Notes: generated from the sequence alone by a model not told the origin. Shown: positions 9,167 to 19,580, numbered from the stretch's first letter. The stretch: 64,000 nt of DNA from Myxococcus stipitatus (GCF_021412625.1 NZ_JAKCFI010000004.1:310001-374000); one strand, 5' to 3'. Program-made: numbers and translations.

Positions 9167-9424
9167 TCAGGGGGGCTTCTCGCCGGGAGGGGGCCTGCCG
9201 TTGTTGCGAAAGAGCGCCCAGGCGTGACGCGGGCCCTCCAAGAGCGTGATGACGAGAAAGCCCAGGAGGATGAAGGCGATGGGGCCGAGGAGTCCTCCCG
9301 CCACGGCCCCCAGCACGAAGCCTCCGAGTCCCCAGAGCACGCCCGAGGAGACGAAGCCCCAGACCGCGCCGGTGATGCTGCCCACGGCGGCGCCGCCGAG
9401 GATGATGGGTTCGATGAGGTTCAC
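9167..9424 (-). CDS. Small glycine-rich membrane protein
   Basis: About 85 residues with two hydrophobic Gly/Ala/Val-rich segments (GGAAVGSITGAVWGFVSS and LGGFVLGAVAGGLLGPIAF running into a third hydrophobic stretch) and a short cytosolic tail ending PPPGEKPP. The GTG at 9424 was chosen because GAGAGGAG precedes it at a suitable distance; another GTG at 9466 would add 14 residues. The Gly-zipper pattern is like that of small inner-membrane proteins of unknown role. No family name is offered. Confidence 0.6.
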   Translation of the reverse strand: MNLIEPIILGGAAVGSITGAVWGFVSSGVLWGLGGFVLGAVAGGLLGPIAFILLGFLVITLLEGPRHAWALFRNNGRPPPGEKPP

Positions 9425-9542
9425 CCCTGGGCTCCTCTCGGAGGGACCGAGTCTGGTCGATATCACCCGCCCGAGTCACGGCGCGGGTCGTCTGGGATGA
9501 GACACCTCGAATGGCGTCTCGGTTTCGTTGGGCGCGCGTGCC

Positions 9543-10274
9543 TCAGTCGAGCCGTTCGTGGGAGTCCGCCTCGCCGCGCTTCCAGTACGACGCGGCCTTC
9601 ACCCACTCCGGCGGGTGCTTGTGCACGCCGACGACCTCGTCGCGCACCGCCCGCGCCACGCTGCTCTCCGCGGCGACCCAGACGAAGCCATCGCCCCGGG
9701 GCCACGTGAACTCGCGCAGCGCGCGCCGCAGCGTCGCGGCCACGTCCTCGCCCTCGACATCCCGAGGAAGCCAGCGAGGACTCCACGCCGCGCGTGTCTC
9801 GAACTCCAACTGCTCGGCCGCCGAGGCCACGCTGATGAGGCCCGTCACCGGCACGCCCGCGCGCAGCTCCTCGAGCTTGCGCCCCAGCGCGGGGAGCCCG
9901 GCTTCGTCGCACACCAGCAGGTTCCAGTCGAAGTCATCCGGGACGACGATGGACCCACGCGGCCCGCCAATCTCGAGCCGCGTCCCCGGCCCCGCGCTCC
10001 GCACCCAGCGCATCGCGGGGCCGTCCGCGTGCAGCGCGAAGTCGATGGTCAACGTCCCCCGCGCCGCGTCGAACCGGCGCGGCGTGAAGTCGCGCATCGC
10101 GTCCCCGAAGAACAGCTTGATGTGGTCGTCGAACGCGGGGCTCACGAAGCCCTTCAAGTCCTCGCCCTCGAACTCCACGCGCGTCATGCGCGGTGAGAGC
10201 GATTGCACCCGCGTGACGGTCAGCGTGCGTCGCCGCGCCTCATGCCTCATCCGCTGGAACTCGTGTCGCTTCAT
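9543..10274 (-). CDS. Siderophore-interacting protein (FAD/NAD(P)H ferric-siderophore reductase family)
   Basis: A 243-residue flavoprotein of the SIP/ViuB type, which reduces Fe(III) held by an imported siderophore in the cytoplasm. The N-terminal FAD-binding barrel has DHIKLFFGD and the TPRRFD box (counterpart of the RxYT motif). GGPRGSIVVP and LLVCDEAGLPAL follow, typical of the SIP NAD(P)H-side domain, and the conserved C-terminus has FVWVAAESS and ASYWKRGEAD. It begins one base after the stop of the PadR gene (TGA-C-ATG), so the two form a tightly coupled operon. Regulation is probably by that PadR protein. Confidence 0.92.
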   Translation of the reverse strand: MKRHEFQRMRHEARRRTLTVTRVQSLSPRMTRVEFEGEDLKGFVSPAFDDHIKLFFGDAMRDFTPRRFDAARGTLTIDFALHADGPAMRWVRSAGPGTRLEIGGPRGSIVVPDDFDWNLLVCDEAGLPALGRKLEELRAGVPVTGLISVASAAEQLEFETRAAWSPRWLPRDVEGEDVAATLRRALREFTWPRGDGFVWVAAESSVARAVRDEVVGVHKHPPEWVKAASYWKRGEADSHERLD

Positions 10275-10275
10275 G

Positions 10276-10854
10276 TCACAGCCTCTCGATCTTCTTCGCG
10301 GCCTCGTCGATGATGTCGGCGACCTGCAACTGCGCGTCCTTGTCGCGGCGGGTGGAGAGCGACTGGCGCAGCACGGCCTTCAAGTTGTGCATCGCCCGCC
10401 ACACCGGCCCGGTCTCGTTCCACGCGTTCTCGTCCCCGAGCCGCTGTAGCCGCTTCAGCGAGGACTCCGCCTCCCGCTTGGACTCACCCGCCGCCTCGCG
10501 GCCCTCCGGGGTCAACGAGAAGACCTTGCGCGCGCCTTCCGTGCTGGTCGCCTCGACCTGACCCAGGTCCTCCAACATCGTCAGCAGGGGATAGATGACC
10601 CCGGGGCTCGGCGCGTACGTGCCGCGCGTGAGCGTCTCCAACTCGCGGATGACCTCGTACCCGTGTCGTGGCTTCTGCTCGAGCAGATGCAGGATGACCG
10701 CGCGCAGCTCCCCGGGCTCGAACATGCGCCCCCGCCGCCCCCTGCCTCCTTCCTCGCCCAGGTCCCTGTCCCCTCGGCCAGGCCGGCCGTGAGGCCGCCC
10801 GCCTCCACCGAATCCCCGCCCGCCGCCCCGATGTGCTCCAAATTTATCTCGCAT
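10276..10854 (-). CDS. PadR-family transcriptional regulator
   Basis: The 192-residue product has a winged helix-turn-helix domain from about residue 43 (MFEPGELRAVILHLL, then KPRHGYEVIRELE and SPGVIYPLLTMLEDLG). All three blocks are hallmarks of PadR. A C-terminal dimerisation helix rich in Lys/Glu follows. The first 42 residues are Gly/Arg/His-rich, as in many PadR proteins that sit beside siderophore-interacting proteins. The ATG at 10854 lies inside an AT-rich palindromic region and has no Shine-Dalgarno, so the message may be leaderless. It is the first gene of the operon with the SIP gene and very likely represses itself and the SIP. The inducing signal is unknown. Confidence 0.9.
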   Translation of the reverse strand: MRDKFGAHRGGGRGFGGGGRPHGRPGRGDRDLGEEGGRGRRGRMFEPGELRAVILHLLEQKPRHGYEVIRELETLTRGTYAPSPGVIYPLLTMLEDLGQVEATSTEGARKVFSLTPEGREAAGESKREAESSLKRLQRLGDENAWNETGPVWRAMHNLKAVLRQSLSTRRDKDAQLQVADIIDEAAKKIERL

Positions 10855-10870
10855 ATCGAAGATATATCTT
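10853..10870. promoter_or_regulatory. Overlapping palindromes at the PadR gene start, probable operator
   Basis: ATATC-GAA-GATAT (10853-10865) is an inverted repeat, and AAGATATATCTT (10859-10870) is a perfect 12-bp palindrome overlapping it. They cover the PadR start codon and stand out as an AT-rich island in 70% GC DNA. Autoregulation by a dimeric winged-helix repressor is the simplest reading. Confidence 0.65.
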
Positions 10871-11205
10871 GAGGCCTTCGGATTCGCAGCGCGAAGCACG
10901 GGCCCCGTCGCGCATGGGCGGGCCCTCGCCGGGGCGGCCCGGGGGCGAGCGAGCGGGCTTCGAGTCCCCCGACGTGCCGGGCCATGTCAGACGCGGCTGC
11001 CACTGTGGACCCCGGGAGCAGGACGGATGGGGAAGGGGCGGGTGGTTGGAGGAGCGTCATGGAGCAGCAACCCTTGTGGGCCGAGCCGACCGGAACCGCG
11101 CCGAGAGGAGCCTCCACCAGGGGTTCCATGGCGGTGCGCACCTCAGGTGCGAGGAGTCGCCGGGAACTGTCCCAGCCGGAACAGGCCGCTACAGTGCCGC
11201 CCGTC
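10871..11205. other. Intergenic stretch between PadR gene and priA
   Basis: About 335 bp. The frame of priA is open through most of it from an ATG at 10984, but the encoded segment looks like translated non-coding DNA and has no PriA homology. It should contain the divergent promoters of the PadR operon and priA; no clear second promoter could be identified. Confidence 0.4.
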
Positions 11206-13452
11206 GTGAGCGCGACCCCACCCATCCTGGCGTCCATCGCCGTTGGTCGCCCCGTCCGGGGTGAGTTCACCTACACCGTGCCGGAGGCCCTCGCGGGCAC
11301 CCTGGCCCCAGGGCAGCGGGTGCTGGTGCCCTTCGGTCGAGGCACCGCGCTCGGCTTCTACCTGGGGCCCGCCGCGAAGCCCCCGGGTGAGAAGGTCCGG
11401 CTCAAGCCCATCCAGCGGGTGCTGGAGGAGTCGCCCTCGCTCCCCAAGGACCTCATCGCCCTGCTGCGCTTCGCGGCGGAGCACTACCGCTATCCGCTGG
11501 GCGAGGTCATCCGCGGCGCGCTGCCCCCGGGCCTGTCGAAGCCCGTCGACGAGAAGGAGGCCAAGCCCGACGTGCAGCAGTTCGCCGTCGCGCTCGTCAA
11601 CGAGGTGCCGCCCATCCTGGCCCGCGCTCACGCGCAGTCCGCCGTGCTCGCGTACCTGCTCGCGGTGGGCGGCAGCGCGCCCGTCGAGGAGGTGGGCCAC
11701 GCGATTCCCGGCGCGCGCGTCCACCTCAAGAGCCTGGCCACGCGCAAGCTGGTCCGCATCGAGGAGAAGAAGCTGGAAGCCGGCGTGAAGGAGGGCCTCA
11801 TCCAGGGGCGCCCCGACCGGCTCACCCCGGAGCAGGACGCGGCCAGCGCCGAACTGCGCGCCGCGCTCGACACCGGCGTCTTCCAGCCCTTCCTCCTGCA
11901 CGGCGTCACCGGCAGCGGCAAGACGGAGGTGTACCTGCGCGCCGCCGAGCACGCGCTGTCACTGGGCAAGAGCAGCCTCATCCTCGTGCCCGAAATCGCG
12001 CTGACGCCGCAGCTCGTCGGCCGCTTCCGCAGCCGCTTCGGCTCGGAGGTCGCCGTGCTGCACTCGGCGCTCAAGGACCGCGAGCGGCTCTACCACTGGC
12101 AGGCCCTGCGCAAGGGCGAGGTGAAGATCGCCGTCGGCGTGCGCTCGGCGGTGTTCGCCCCGGTGGACGACCTGGGCCTCATCGTCGTGGACGAGGAGCA
12201 CGACCCGTCCTTCAAGCAGGACGACAGCCTGCGCTACCAGGCGCGCGACCTCGCGGTGGTGCGCGGCAAGCAGGCCGGCGCGGTGGTGGTGCTCGGGTCG
12301 GCCACGCCGGCGCTGGAGACGCTGGAGAACGTCAAGCGTGGGCGCTACCGGCTCCTGGAGCTCAAGCGCCGCGTGGACGACCGGCCCATGCCCACCATCG
12401 AGCTGGTGGACCTGCGCCAGGAGCGCCCCCGCGAGGGCCCTGTCACGGAGGAGGCCCCCATCCTCAGCCCGCCGCTGCTGGCGGCGATGGAGGAGACGCT
12501 GGCGCGCGGCCAGCAGGTCATCCTCTTCCTCAACCGGCGCGGACACAGCACGGTGATGTTGTGCGAGGTGTGCGGGCTGTCGCTCAAGTGCACCGCGTGC
12601 GACGTGTGCCTGACGCACCACCGCTCGCAGAACCGGGTGGTGTGCCACTACTGCGGGCTGGCGATGCCGGTGCCGGACCGCTGCCTGGAGTGCACCGGCC
12701 CCATGCTGAAGCTGGGCATCGGCACCGAGCGCGTGGAGGCGGAGGTCCTCGAGCGCATCCCCTCGGCGCGGGTGGCGCGGTTGGACAGGGACTCGGCCAC
12801 CAGCGCGGAGCGGCTGACGGAGCTGCTGGCCTCGTTCGCCCGGCGCGAGCTGGACGTGCTGGTGGGCACGCAGATGGTGGCCAAGGGCCATGACTTCCCG
12901 GGCGTGACGCTGGTGTGCGTCGTCATGGCGGACACCTCGCTGTCCATCCCCGACTTCCGCGCCGCCGAGCGCACCTTCCACCTGTTGACCCAGGTGGCCG
13001 GCAGGGCGGGGCGCGGAAAGGACCCGGGGCGGGTGTTGGTCCAGACCTACAACCCGGACTCGGAGCCGGTGAAGCGGGTGCTGGCCCATGACTTCGACGG
13101 CTTCGCCCAGCAGGAACTGGAGTGGCGCAAGGCCCTGGCCTACCCTCCCTTCGCGCGCATGGCCTCCATCCGCCTGGAGGGGGAGCACCCCGAGCAGACG
13201 GCCAGTGTGGCCCGCGCGCTGGGCACCGTCATCTCCCGCAACATGCCTCCGGCCTCGGCGGGGGTGCGCCTGCTGGGGCCCGCCCTGGCGCCCATCTCCA
13301 GAATCCGCGGGAAGACGCGCTGGCAGCTGCTGGTGAAGGGGCCGACACATGCGGCGCTCGCCCCGCTGCTCGCCAGGGTGGAGAAGGCCCTGGAAGATGT
13401 TCCGTCGGCCGTGAAGGTCGTGATCGACGTGGATCCGGGGGCCATGCTGTAG
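11206..13452 (+). CDS. priA: Primosomal protein N' (replication restart helicase PriA)
   Basis: PriA is the 3'-5' helicase that reloads the replisome at collapsed forks. The 748-residue product has the N-terminal 3' DNA-binding domain (ASIAVGRPVRGEFTYTVPE), a Walker A GVTGSGKTE near residue 233, and a DEEH Walker B near 328. The motif SATPALETL follows. The Cys-rich zinc-binding insertion at about 452-505 has the pattern CEVC, CTAC, CDVC, CHYC, CLEC. The helicase C-domain has GTQMVAKGHDFPGVTLV and QVAGRAGRG. The GTG at 11206 gives the normal family N-terminus; an upstream ATG at 10984 would add 74 unrelated residues. It is followed by the giant receiver-like gene after 15 bp. Confidence 0.93.
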   Translation: MSATPPILASIAVGRPVRGEFTYTVPEALAGTLAPGQRVLVPFGRGTALGFYLGPAAKPPGEKVRLKPIQRVLEESPSLPKDLIALLRFAAEHYRYPLGEVIRGALPPGLSKPVDEKEAKPDVQQFAVALVNEVPPILARAHAQSAVLAYLLAVGGSAPVEEVGHAIPGARVHLKSLATRKLVRIEEKKLEAGVKEGLIQGRPDRLTPEQDAASAELRAALDTGVFQPFLLHGVTGSGKTEVYLRAAEHALSLGKSSLILVPEIALTPQLVGRFRSRFGSEVAVLHSALKDRERLYHWQALRKGEVKIAVGVRSAVFAPVDDLGLIVVDEEHDPSFKQDDSLRYQARDLAVVRGKQAGAVVVLGSATPALETLENVKRGRYRLLELKRRVDDRPMPTIELVDLRQERPREGPVTEEAPILSPPLLAAMEETLARGQQVILFLNRRGHSTVMLCEVCGLSLKCTACDVCLTHHRSQNRVVCHYCGLAMPVPDRCLECTGPMLKLGIGTERVEAEVLERIPSARVARLDRDSATSAERLTELLASFARRELDVLVGTQMVAKGHDFPGVTLVCVVMADTSLSIPDFRAAERTFHLLTQVAGRAGRGKDPGRVLVQTYNPDSEPVKRVLAHDFDGFAQQELEWRKALAYPPFARMASIRLEGEHPEQTASVARALGTVISRNMPPASAGVRLLGPALAPISRIRGKTRWQLLVKGPTHAALAPLLARVEKALEDVPSAVKVVIDVDPGAML

Positions 13453-13467
13453 ACTCGGTGCCCCCCC

Positions 13468-16400
13468 ATGGGCGCACCGGTCCTCCTCGTCCACGACGAC
13501 ATCGCCACCATCGCCGCTGTGCGGCGCCTGCTCTCCCGCGACGGGCACGAGGTCATCCTCGTCACCTCGGCCGCGGATGCGCTCATTGCCTTCGGGCACC
13601 ACCTGCCGGCGCTCCTCGTCCTCGCGCCGGGGGTGGAGAGTGGCCGGGGCCGGGTGGTCCTGGAGGAACTGCTCCAGCATCCGGAGGGCCGGCACGCGCG
13701 GGTGTTGCTGCTGGGTGAGTCCGTGCCGGGCTTCAGCGCGCCGGTGGCTCCGTTGCCCCTGGATGGGACGAGCTTCATGGCGCAGGTGGACTCCATCATC
13801 CGCGCGCCGGCGGACGCGGCGGATGCGTGGCGGGTGGTGGAGAACCGGACCCTGGCGGAGGGCGCGAGCGCTTCCGGAAGGGAGGACACGGAGGCGTGGC
13901 ACGCCACGTCGCCCGCGGCGGTGGGCGGGGACCCCGCGCTGGCCAACGCGTTGTTCGGAGATTTGACGCCCCTGCACCAGGCCGACTGGGAGCTGGCGGC
14001 GATGACGCGCGAGGAGCGCACCGCGCGGGTGGAGGAGCAGGAGCGTCGCTCCGGGCTCGACGTGAGCGCCGCCCTCGAGCAGGCGGACCAGGAGATCGAC
14101 GCGGCGGCGAGGGCCTCCCTCGACCTGGCGCGGGTGCGCGGCGGCGAGGACTGGGGCGCGGCCGTGGATGGTGCGCGGCCCGAGGCGTCATCCGGTGACG
14201 ACGGAAGCGAGGCCCCGGGCGCGGCGGCTGACGACGTGGAAGCCCCGGCGGGAGGCGACGGTGCTGGGGCGTATGGCCTGGAAGGGCAGGACCTGGCGGC
14301 CGAGAGCGGGCTGACGCCGGTCGACCCCTCGGGGTATCCGGCCGACGCCGCCGTGCAGTACGGGCTGTCCGCGGAGTCGGAGTCCTCGCGGTCGTCCGAG
14401 GAGTGGGGCGCGGCGCCCATGTCGTCGCCGGAAGAGGCGCGGCGGTACGACGATTTCCCGGGGGCGCATGACGACGACGCGGCCATCGACGCCGCGTACG
14501 GCACGGGCGATGGGGATGCCCAGGCGGGAGGCACTGGACAGGATTGGGGTGGGCTTCCGGGATTGGGGAGCGGGGCGGACGCTGGCGGTGGCGTGGAAGG
14601 GCCGCCGGGCGGGCCTCCGACGGTGCTCTATGGGGTTCGTCCTCCGGGGCTGGAGAGCGCCCTGGAGTGGGCCGCGAGCCAGCGGCATGCCGAGCAGGTG
14701 GAGGCACCCGTTGGAGACTTCGCGGCCGAGGAGCCCTTGCCTGTGGGCAAGCTCGCCTGGACCGAGGAGCCCGTGGCGCATCCCGGGGGACTCGCGCGGC
14801 CCGCGCCCCAGTTGGGGGATGCCGGGTTCTTCGAGGTCGACGCGCCGGTGGATGCGCTGTCCGCGGCGGAGGCGGAGCTGGCGGCGATGCGGGAGCCGGC
14901 GGCCAGCGCGGCTCCGTTGTCGGACACCTCGCCCTGGACCGAGTTGCCGCCAGACCCTGAGTTGGCCGAGGAGGGCTGGCTCGCCGCGACGGAGAAGGCA
15001 GAAGAGTCTTCGGGTGGCGACGGGCAGGGGGAGACGGGGGAAGAAGAGGAGTCCCTTCCACCCTCGAACTGGGATTTCCTCGAGGCGGAGCTTCAGGCGA
15101 AGGTCCGGGATGCCGAGGGGGATGATGCCGGTGTGGCGCCTGCCGTCGACGCGGGGCTGGAGGATTCGACCGCTGTCGAAGCCCCGGGGGCTGTAGGGAC
15201 GACGGATGCTGGAGCGGGAACGGCGGCTCCGGTGGTGTCGAGCGCGGGTTGGTTCGATGCGACGACGGAGTCCGCCGAGGTCGCGGCTCCAGTGTCGACG
15301 GACCCGAGCGCGGGCTTGTCCGAGCCGATGACCGACGCGGCCGGTGGAGAAGCGCGGTCGGAAGCTGCGCCGGGCGCGGGCTGGTTCGACGCCTCCGCGG
15401 ATTCTTCCGAAGCGAACTCGCCGCCGACGGACCCGAGCGCGGGTTGGTTCGATGCGACGACGGAGTCCGCCGAGGCGGCGTCGCAACCGGCGGTGGATCC
15501 GGGCACGAACTGGTCGGATGTGATGGCGTCCGACGCGGCTTCTCCTGGAACGTCTGCTGAGCCGAGCGCGGGTTGGTTCGATGCGACGACGCAGTCCACC
15601 GAGGCTGCATCGCAACCGGACGTGGACCCGAGCACGAACTGGTCGGGGGGGACGGAGCCCGAAGCGGTCGCAACTCATGCATCGGGAGACCCGAGCGCGG
15701 GGTGGTTCGATTCCTCCGTGGAGACAGCTGCGCCGCGGTCGGACTCTGGCGCCAGCGTGGAATTGTTCGACTCGACGGCGGGCGCCAACGAAGCGCCACA
15801 GCGGCGAGACGAGGACCCGAGCACGGGCTGGTTCGACGCCTCGACGGACTCTGGCGAGCCCGGGGCTCCTCCCTCCGTAGCGCAGGACGAGGGCTGGGCC
15901 GCTTCGACGTCCGAGGACGCGGAGCAACGAGTCGAGCCGGGCGCGGACTGGAGCGACTCGTCGAGTGGGCCGCCCACCCAGTCGGAGGCGGTGGATGGCG
16001 AAGCCTCGGCGGACCCGAGCGAGGGTTGGTTCGACTCGACCTCGGACGCCCCCGAATCCACCTCCTCCAGCGTCGCGCCCGATGCGGGTTGGTTCGATTC
16101 GGCTCCAGCGACGGACGCCGTTGCTTCCACTCACTCCGATGAAGCGTCGGAGCCCCGTGAATCGGATGCCTCCGCGAGCGAGCCCGCGGCGTCCGGAGGC
16201 ATGTCCATCTCCCCGGAGATCATGGCGGAGTGGCGTGCCCGTCAAGAGGAGACGGAGCAGCAGCTCGCGGAGGCGCATGAGCGCGTCCACGCGCTGAAGG
16301 CGCAGCTGGAGGAGCAATCCGCGTTGCGGGGGGAAATCGAGCAGCTGCGCGAGCTGAACGAATCCCTCCGGGGCGTCCTGGACCGCGAAGTGGCGCTGCG

Positions 16401-19400
16401 GGTCGAGGTGGAGACCGCCAGGGAGCAGGAGGCCGCGCGACGGCTGGCCGAGAGTCAGTCGCCCGAAGTCTCGGAGGACGCGAGGCAGCTCCACGCGCTC
16501 CAGGAGCGCTTCGCGGTGCTGGAAGAGGAGCACTCCCGCGAGGCGACACTCCGCGCGGAGGCGGAGCAGCGACTTGACGCCGCTCGCGACCAGGAGGAGC
16601 GACTTCGCGCGGAGGTCGAGGCCGGAGTGGAGCTGTCGCGCCAGCGCGAGGCCGACCTGGAGCGGCTCCGCTCGGAGCTGGCCTCACTCCAGTCGAAGTT
16701 GTCCGTCGCGGAGTCCCGCGTGCAGGCCGAGACGCGGGCTCGCGCCACGGCGGATGCCGAGGCGAAGGCGACCCTTGGCCGCATCGAGGCCCAGGCGAAC
16801 GATGTCACCGGACTGCGCGAGCAGCTCGAGGCCGGTCGGGAGGAGCGCGAGAACCTGGCGCGCCTGCTCGCGGAGGCGCTCGCTCGCGCCGAGGATGCGG
16901 AGGCGCGGTCCGCTCGGGAAGCGGAGTCCCGCGCGGAGCTGGAGCGCCGCCTGCGCGACGTCTCCATCGAGCGGGACGATGCCCAGACCCGCTCCGACCA
17001 GGAGGGGCTGGCCCGTTCGGACCTGGAGACGCGCATCGTGGAGCTCGAGGCGAGGTTGCGCTCGCTGGAAGCGGAGCGCATCGCGGCGGAGACCCACGGA
17101 GCCGCGGCGCTGCAAGCGGTGAAGGAGATCGAAGCCCGCCTCGAACAGGAAGCCGCGGGACGGGTGGAGTCCGAGACTCGCGCCGAGGCCGAGACGCGGG
17201 CCCGGCAGTCCTTGGAGACGCGCCTGCGCGCGGCGGAGGTCGCCACCATCGAGGCGGAGGTCCGCGCTGGCGCGGAGGCGCTGGCCCGTGCGGAGGCGGA
17301 GGCTCGCGCGGAGGCAGCCTCCGAGGCCCGTGCCGCGGCCGAGGCACGCGTGAAGGAGGCCGCTCGCGCCCGCGCCGAGGCGGAGGCCCAGGCGGAGCTG
17401 GAGTCCCGTGCTCGCGCGGAGGCCGAGGCGCGAGCGGAGCTGGAGTCCACCGCCAGGGTGGAGGCCGAGGCGAAGGCGGAAGCGGAGTCCCGCGCTCGCG
17501 AGGAGGCCGAGGCGAAGGCGGAAGCGGAGTCGAGGGCCCGCTCGGAGGTGGAGGCACGCGCCCGCGCGGAGGTCCAGGCGCTCTCGGAGCTGGAGTCCCG
17601 CGCGTCGTCCGAGGCAAGGGCTCGGGCGGAGGCCGAGGCCCAGTCGAAGGCGGAGGCGGAATCCCGCGCCGCCCGCGAGGCCAAGGCGCGAGAGGAGGCG
17701 GAGGCCCGCGCCGCCGCCGCGGCGAAGGCGCGCGAGGAGGCCGAGTCCCGCGCGGAGGCGGAGGCCCGCGCCCGCGCGGAGGCGGAGTCCCGCGCGAGCA
17801 ACGAAGCGGAGTCTCGAGAAGAGGCGGAGCTGCTCGCCGCCACCGAGGCTCGCGCCCGGGAGGAGGCGGAGTCGAGGGCCGCGGAGGAGGCCCGCCAGCG
17901 CGCGGCCCTGGAGGCGAAGGTCGCCGCCGAGGAGTCGACCTGGCTCGAGATGGAGCAGCGCCTGCGCGCCGAGGTGAAGTCCCACGAGGAGGCGGAGCGC
18001 CGCGCGGCCGCCGAGGCGAAGGCGCGCGAGGAGGCGGAGCGCCGCGCCGCCGCGGAGGAGAAGGCCCGGCGGGACGCGGAGGCGCGTGTCGAGAAGGCCG
18101 CGCGGGCCGAGTCGGACGCGGACGCCCGCGCCACCGCCGAGGGCCGCCACCGCACCGCGCTGGAGGTGCGCCTGGAGTCGGAGGCCCGTCAGCGAGCCAC
18201 GGTCGAGGCTCGCCTCGAGGAGGAGTCCGCCGCCCGCGCCGCCGCCGAGTCCCGACTCCACGCGGAGTCCGCGCGCTTCGCCGAGCAGCTCGCCGCGCTC
18301 GAGTCGCGGTTGCAGCAGATGGGCGAGGCGTTGGCGCGTGAGCAGGAGGCCCGCGAGGGCGTGGCGAAGGCGCTGGACGCGCTGGGCGCGGAGAAGGCCC
18401 GCCTGGAAGCGGAGTCCGTCCGCGAGCGGGAGCGCGCCGAGCGAGAGCGCGTGGAGCTCGAGGAGCGCGGGCGCCGCGAAGCCGAGGAGGCCGCGGCCCA
18501 GGCTCGCGCCGCGCTGCTGCCCCTCGAGGCCCCTCCCGGCAGGCCGGAGCTGGCGGTGTCCCGCAGCGGCAGCGTCACCCAGGAGGGCCTGACGCGGCTG
18601 GTGCTCCGTCTGTGCGAGGCGCGCATGGAGGTGCGCCTGGAGCTGAAGGTGATGAACGCGCTGCGCGTGCTCTGGCTGCGGGATGGCGCGCTGGTGGGCG
18701 CCGTCTCCTCCTCGCCGGGTGAGTCGCTCGTCGACCGCGCTCGGGCGGATGGCCTCATCGACGCGCGGCAGGAGGGGGAGCTGCGCCTGGTGCGCAGCGC
18801 CTCCACCGGCGCGTTGCTCGACGCCTTGCGAGGGCGTGGCTACCTGCGCGAGTCCGAGGCCGTGCCCCTGGTGCAGCGCTACACCGAGCAGGTCTTCCTC
18901 GACGCGCTGGCCGAGCCCTCCACCCTGTACCGCCTGGTGAAGGAGCCGGCGCCGCACGAGGTGGCGCTCGCCGCCGCCACGCGTCCTCCGCTGCACCTGC
19001 TCGCCGAGGCGCTGCGCAACACGCTCACCGGGGACTCCCTCCTGGAGGCCGCGGGCAGCCTGCGCGCGCGCGTGCGCCGGGGAGACCTGCCGCTGTCTCC
19101 GGACGACTTCGGCCTGTCGCAGAGGGACCTCCAGCTGCTGTCCCAGGTGGACGGCGAGCACACGCTGGAGGCCCTGCTGCTGGGCGCCGGCGTGCCACAG
19201 GAGACGGCGCTCAAGTCGCTCGCGGTGGCTCGGACCCTGGGGCTCATCACCCTCGCGCCCGCGGACGTGGAGGACACCGGAGACCTGCCTCCCGAACTGG
19301 ACGTCCGACGCCTCGAGGCGAAGTTCGAGGAGATACAGGACGCGGACTACTTCACCGTGCTGGGCCTGGCGCGCACGGCGGGGGGCGAGGAGGTCAAGCG

Positions 19401-19569
19401 GGCGTACGAACTGCTCGCCGCCGAGTTCCACCCCCTGCGCTTCGCCGGTCACCCGGACCCGGCGCTCCAGCACCGGGCCCAACAGATTCGCAGCGTGCTC
19501 TCGGAGGCGGCCCAGGCCCTCGGGGACGACCGGCTGCGTGCCGAGTACGCACGCAGCCTGCTCGACTGA
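13468..19569 (+). CDS. Giant pseudo-receiver/coiled-coil protein with DUF4388-like and J-like C-terminus
   Basis: The 2033-residue product has at least five parts. Residues 1-112 look like a response-regulator receiver ([18 protein letters not shown]). The expected phosphoacceptor position reads PALLVLAPG, with no Asp, and the usual Lys is missing, so it is probably a pseudo-receiver. Residues about 130-590 are acidic and disordered. About 592-878 hold some 14 degenerate units around DPSAGWFD. About 912-1688 form a very long Ala/Glu/Arg coiled coil. Residues 1692-1890 resemble DUF4388 ([20 protein letters not shown]), and 1957-2033 resemble a J-domain (DYFTVLGL, then [13 protein letters not shown]). 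Receiver plus coiled coil recalls the motility scaffolds FrzS and AglZ, but it is neither. It lies 15 bp after priA with no clear ribosome-binding site. Confidence 0.85.
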   Translation: MGAPVLLVHDDIATIAAVRRLLSRDGHEVILVTSAADALIAFGHHLPALLVLAPGVESGRGRVVLEELLQHPEGRHARVLLLGESVPGFSAPVAPLPLDGTSFMAQVDSIIRAPADAADAWRVVENRTLAEGASASGREDTEAWHATSPAAVGGDPALANALFGDLTPLHQADWELAAMTREERTARVEEQERRSGLDVSAALEQADQEIDAAARASLDLARVRGGEDWGAAVDGARPEASSGDDGSEAPGAAADDVEAPAGGDGAGAYGLEGQDLAAESGLTPVDPSGYPADAAVQYGLSAESESSRSSEEWGAAPMSSPEEARRYDDFPGAHDDDAAIDAAYGTGDGDAQAGGTGQDWGGLPGLGSGADAGGGVEGPPGGPPTVLYGVRPPGLESALEWAASQRHAEQVEAPVGDFAAEEPLPVGKLAWTEEPVAHPGGLARPAPQLGDAGFFEVDAPVDALSAAEAELAAMREPAASAAPLSDTSPWTELPPDPELAEEGWLAATEKAEESSGGDGQGETGEEEESLPPSNWDFLEAELQAKVRDAEGDDAGVAPAVDAGLEDSTAVEAPGAVGTTDAGAGTAAPVVSSAGWFDATTESAEVAAPVSTDPSAGLSEPMTDAAGGEARSEAAPGAGWFDASADSSEANSPPTDPSAGWFDATTESAEAASQPAVDPGTNWSDVMASDAASPGTSAEPSAGWFDATTQSTEAASQPDVDPSTNWSGGTEPEAVATHASGDPSAGWFDSSVETAAPRSDSGASVELFDSTAGANEAPQRRDEDPSTGWFDASTDSGEPGAPPSVAQDEGWAASTSEDAEQRVEPGADWSDSSSGPPTQSEAVDGEASADPSEGWFDSTSDAPESTSSSVAPDAGWFDSAPATDAVASTHSDEASEPRESDASASEPAASGGMSISPEIMAEWRARQEETEQQLAEAHERVHALKAQLEEQSALRGEIEQLRELNESLRGVLDREVALRVEVETAREQEAARRLAESQSPEVSEDARQLHALQERFAVLEEEHSREATLRAEAEQRLDAARDQEERLRAEVEAGVELSRQREADLERLRSELASLQSKLSVAESRVQAETRARATADAEAKATLGRIEAQANDVTGLREQLEAGREERENLARLLAEALARAEDAEARSAREAESRAELERRLRDVSIERDDAQTRSDQEGLARSDLETRIVELEARLRSLEAERIAAETHGAAALQAVKEIEARLEQEAAGRVESETRAEAETRARQSLETRLRAAEVATIEAEVRAGAEALARAEAEARAEAASEARAAAEARVKEAARARAEAEAQAELESRARAEAEARAELESTARVEAEAKAEAESRAREEAEAKAEAESRARSEVEARARAEVQALSELESRASSEARARAEAEAQSKAEAESRAAREAKAREEAEARAAAAAKAREEAESRAEAEARARAEAESRASNEAESREEAELLAATEARAREEAESRAAEEARQRAALEAKVAAEESTWLEMEQRLRAEVKSHEEAERRAAAEAKAREEAERRAAAEEKARRDAEARVEKAARAESDADARATAEGRHRTALEVRLESEARQRATVEARLEEESAARAAAESRLHAESARFAEQLAALESRLQQMGEALAREQEAREGVAKALDALGAEKARLEAESVRERERAERERVELEERGRREAEEAAAQARAALLPLEAPPGRPELAVSRSGSVTQEGLTRLVLRLCEARMEVRLELKVMNALRVLWLRDGALVGAVSSSPGESLVDRARADGLIDARQEGELRLVRSASTGALLDALRGRGYLRESEAVPLVQRYTEQVFLDALAEPSTLYRLVKEPAPHEVALAAATRPPLHLLAEALRNTLTGDSLLEAAGSLRARVRRGDLPLSPDDFGLSQRDLQLLSQVDGEHTLEALLLGAGVPQETALKSLAVARTLGLITLAPADVEDTGDLPPELDVRRLEAKFEEIQDADYFTVLGLARTAGGEEVKRAYELLAAEFHPLRFAGHPDPALQHRAQQIRSVLSEAAQALGDDRLRAEYARSLLD
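15241..16120 (+). repeat. About 14 degenerate repeats encoding PSAGWFD units
   Basis: Units of roughly 60-70 bp encode variants of [15 protein letters not shown]. Clear copies include those near 15241, 15376, 15436, 15562, 15697, 16018 and 16081, with weaker ones (NWSD, EGWAAS, ELFDS) between. The core Gly-Trp-Phe-Asp is kept while the linkers vary. This points to selection on a short linear motif rather than recent DNA duplication. Confidence 0.8.
16201..18530 (+). repeat. Coiled-coil-encoding low-complexity region
   Basis: Quasi-repetitive codons encode runs such as [13 protein letters not shown] over roughly 775 residues of the giant protein, made almost wholly of Ala, Glu, Arg, Ser and Lys. 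The antisense frames are also long and open here because of this composition, and are not genes. Confidence 0.7.
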
Positions 19570-19580
19570 CACCCCGTGGA

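Noticed and set aside
10984-11205. Upstream ATG extension of priA
   Set aside because: The added 74 residues are low-complexity and unlike any PriA N-terminus; the GTG at 11206 gives the expected start.
15241-16120. CRISPR-like array suspicion from regular spacing
   Set aside because: Units are in frame, encode related peptides and differ in sequence; there are no identical direct repeats with unique spacers.
16684-19572. Long antisense open frame (962 codons) opposite the coiled coil
   Set aside because: It mirrors the biased Ala/Glu/Arg codons of the sense protein, has no ribosome-binding site and no recognisable domain. It is a composition artefact.
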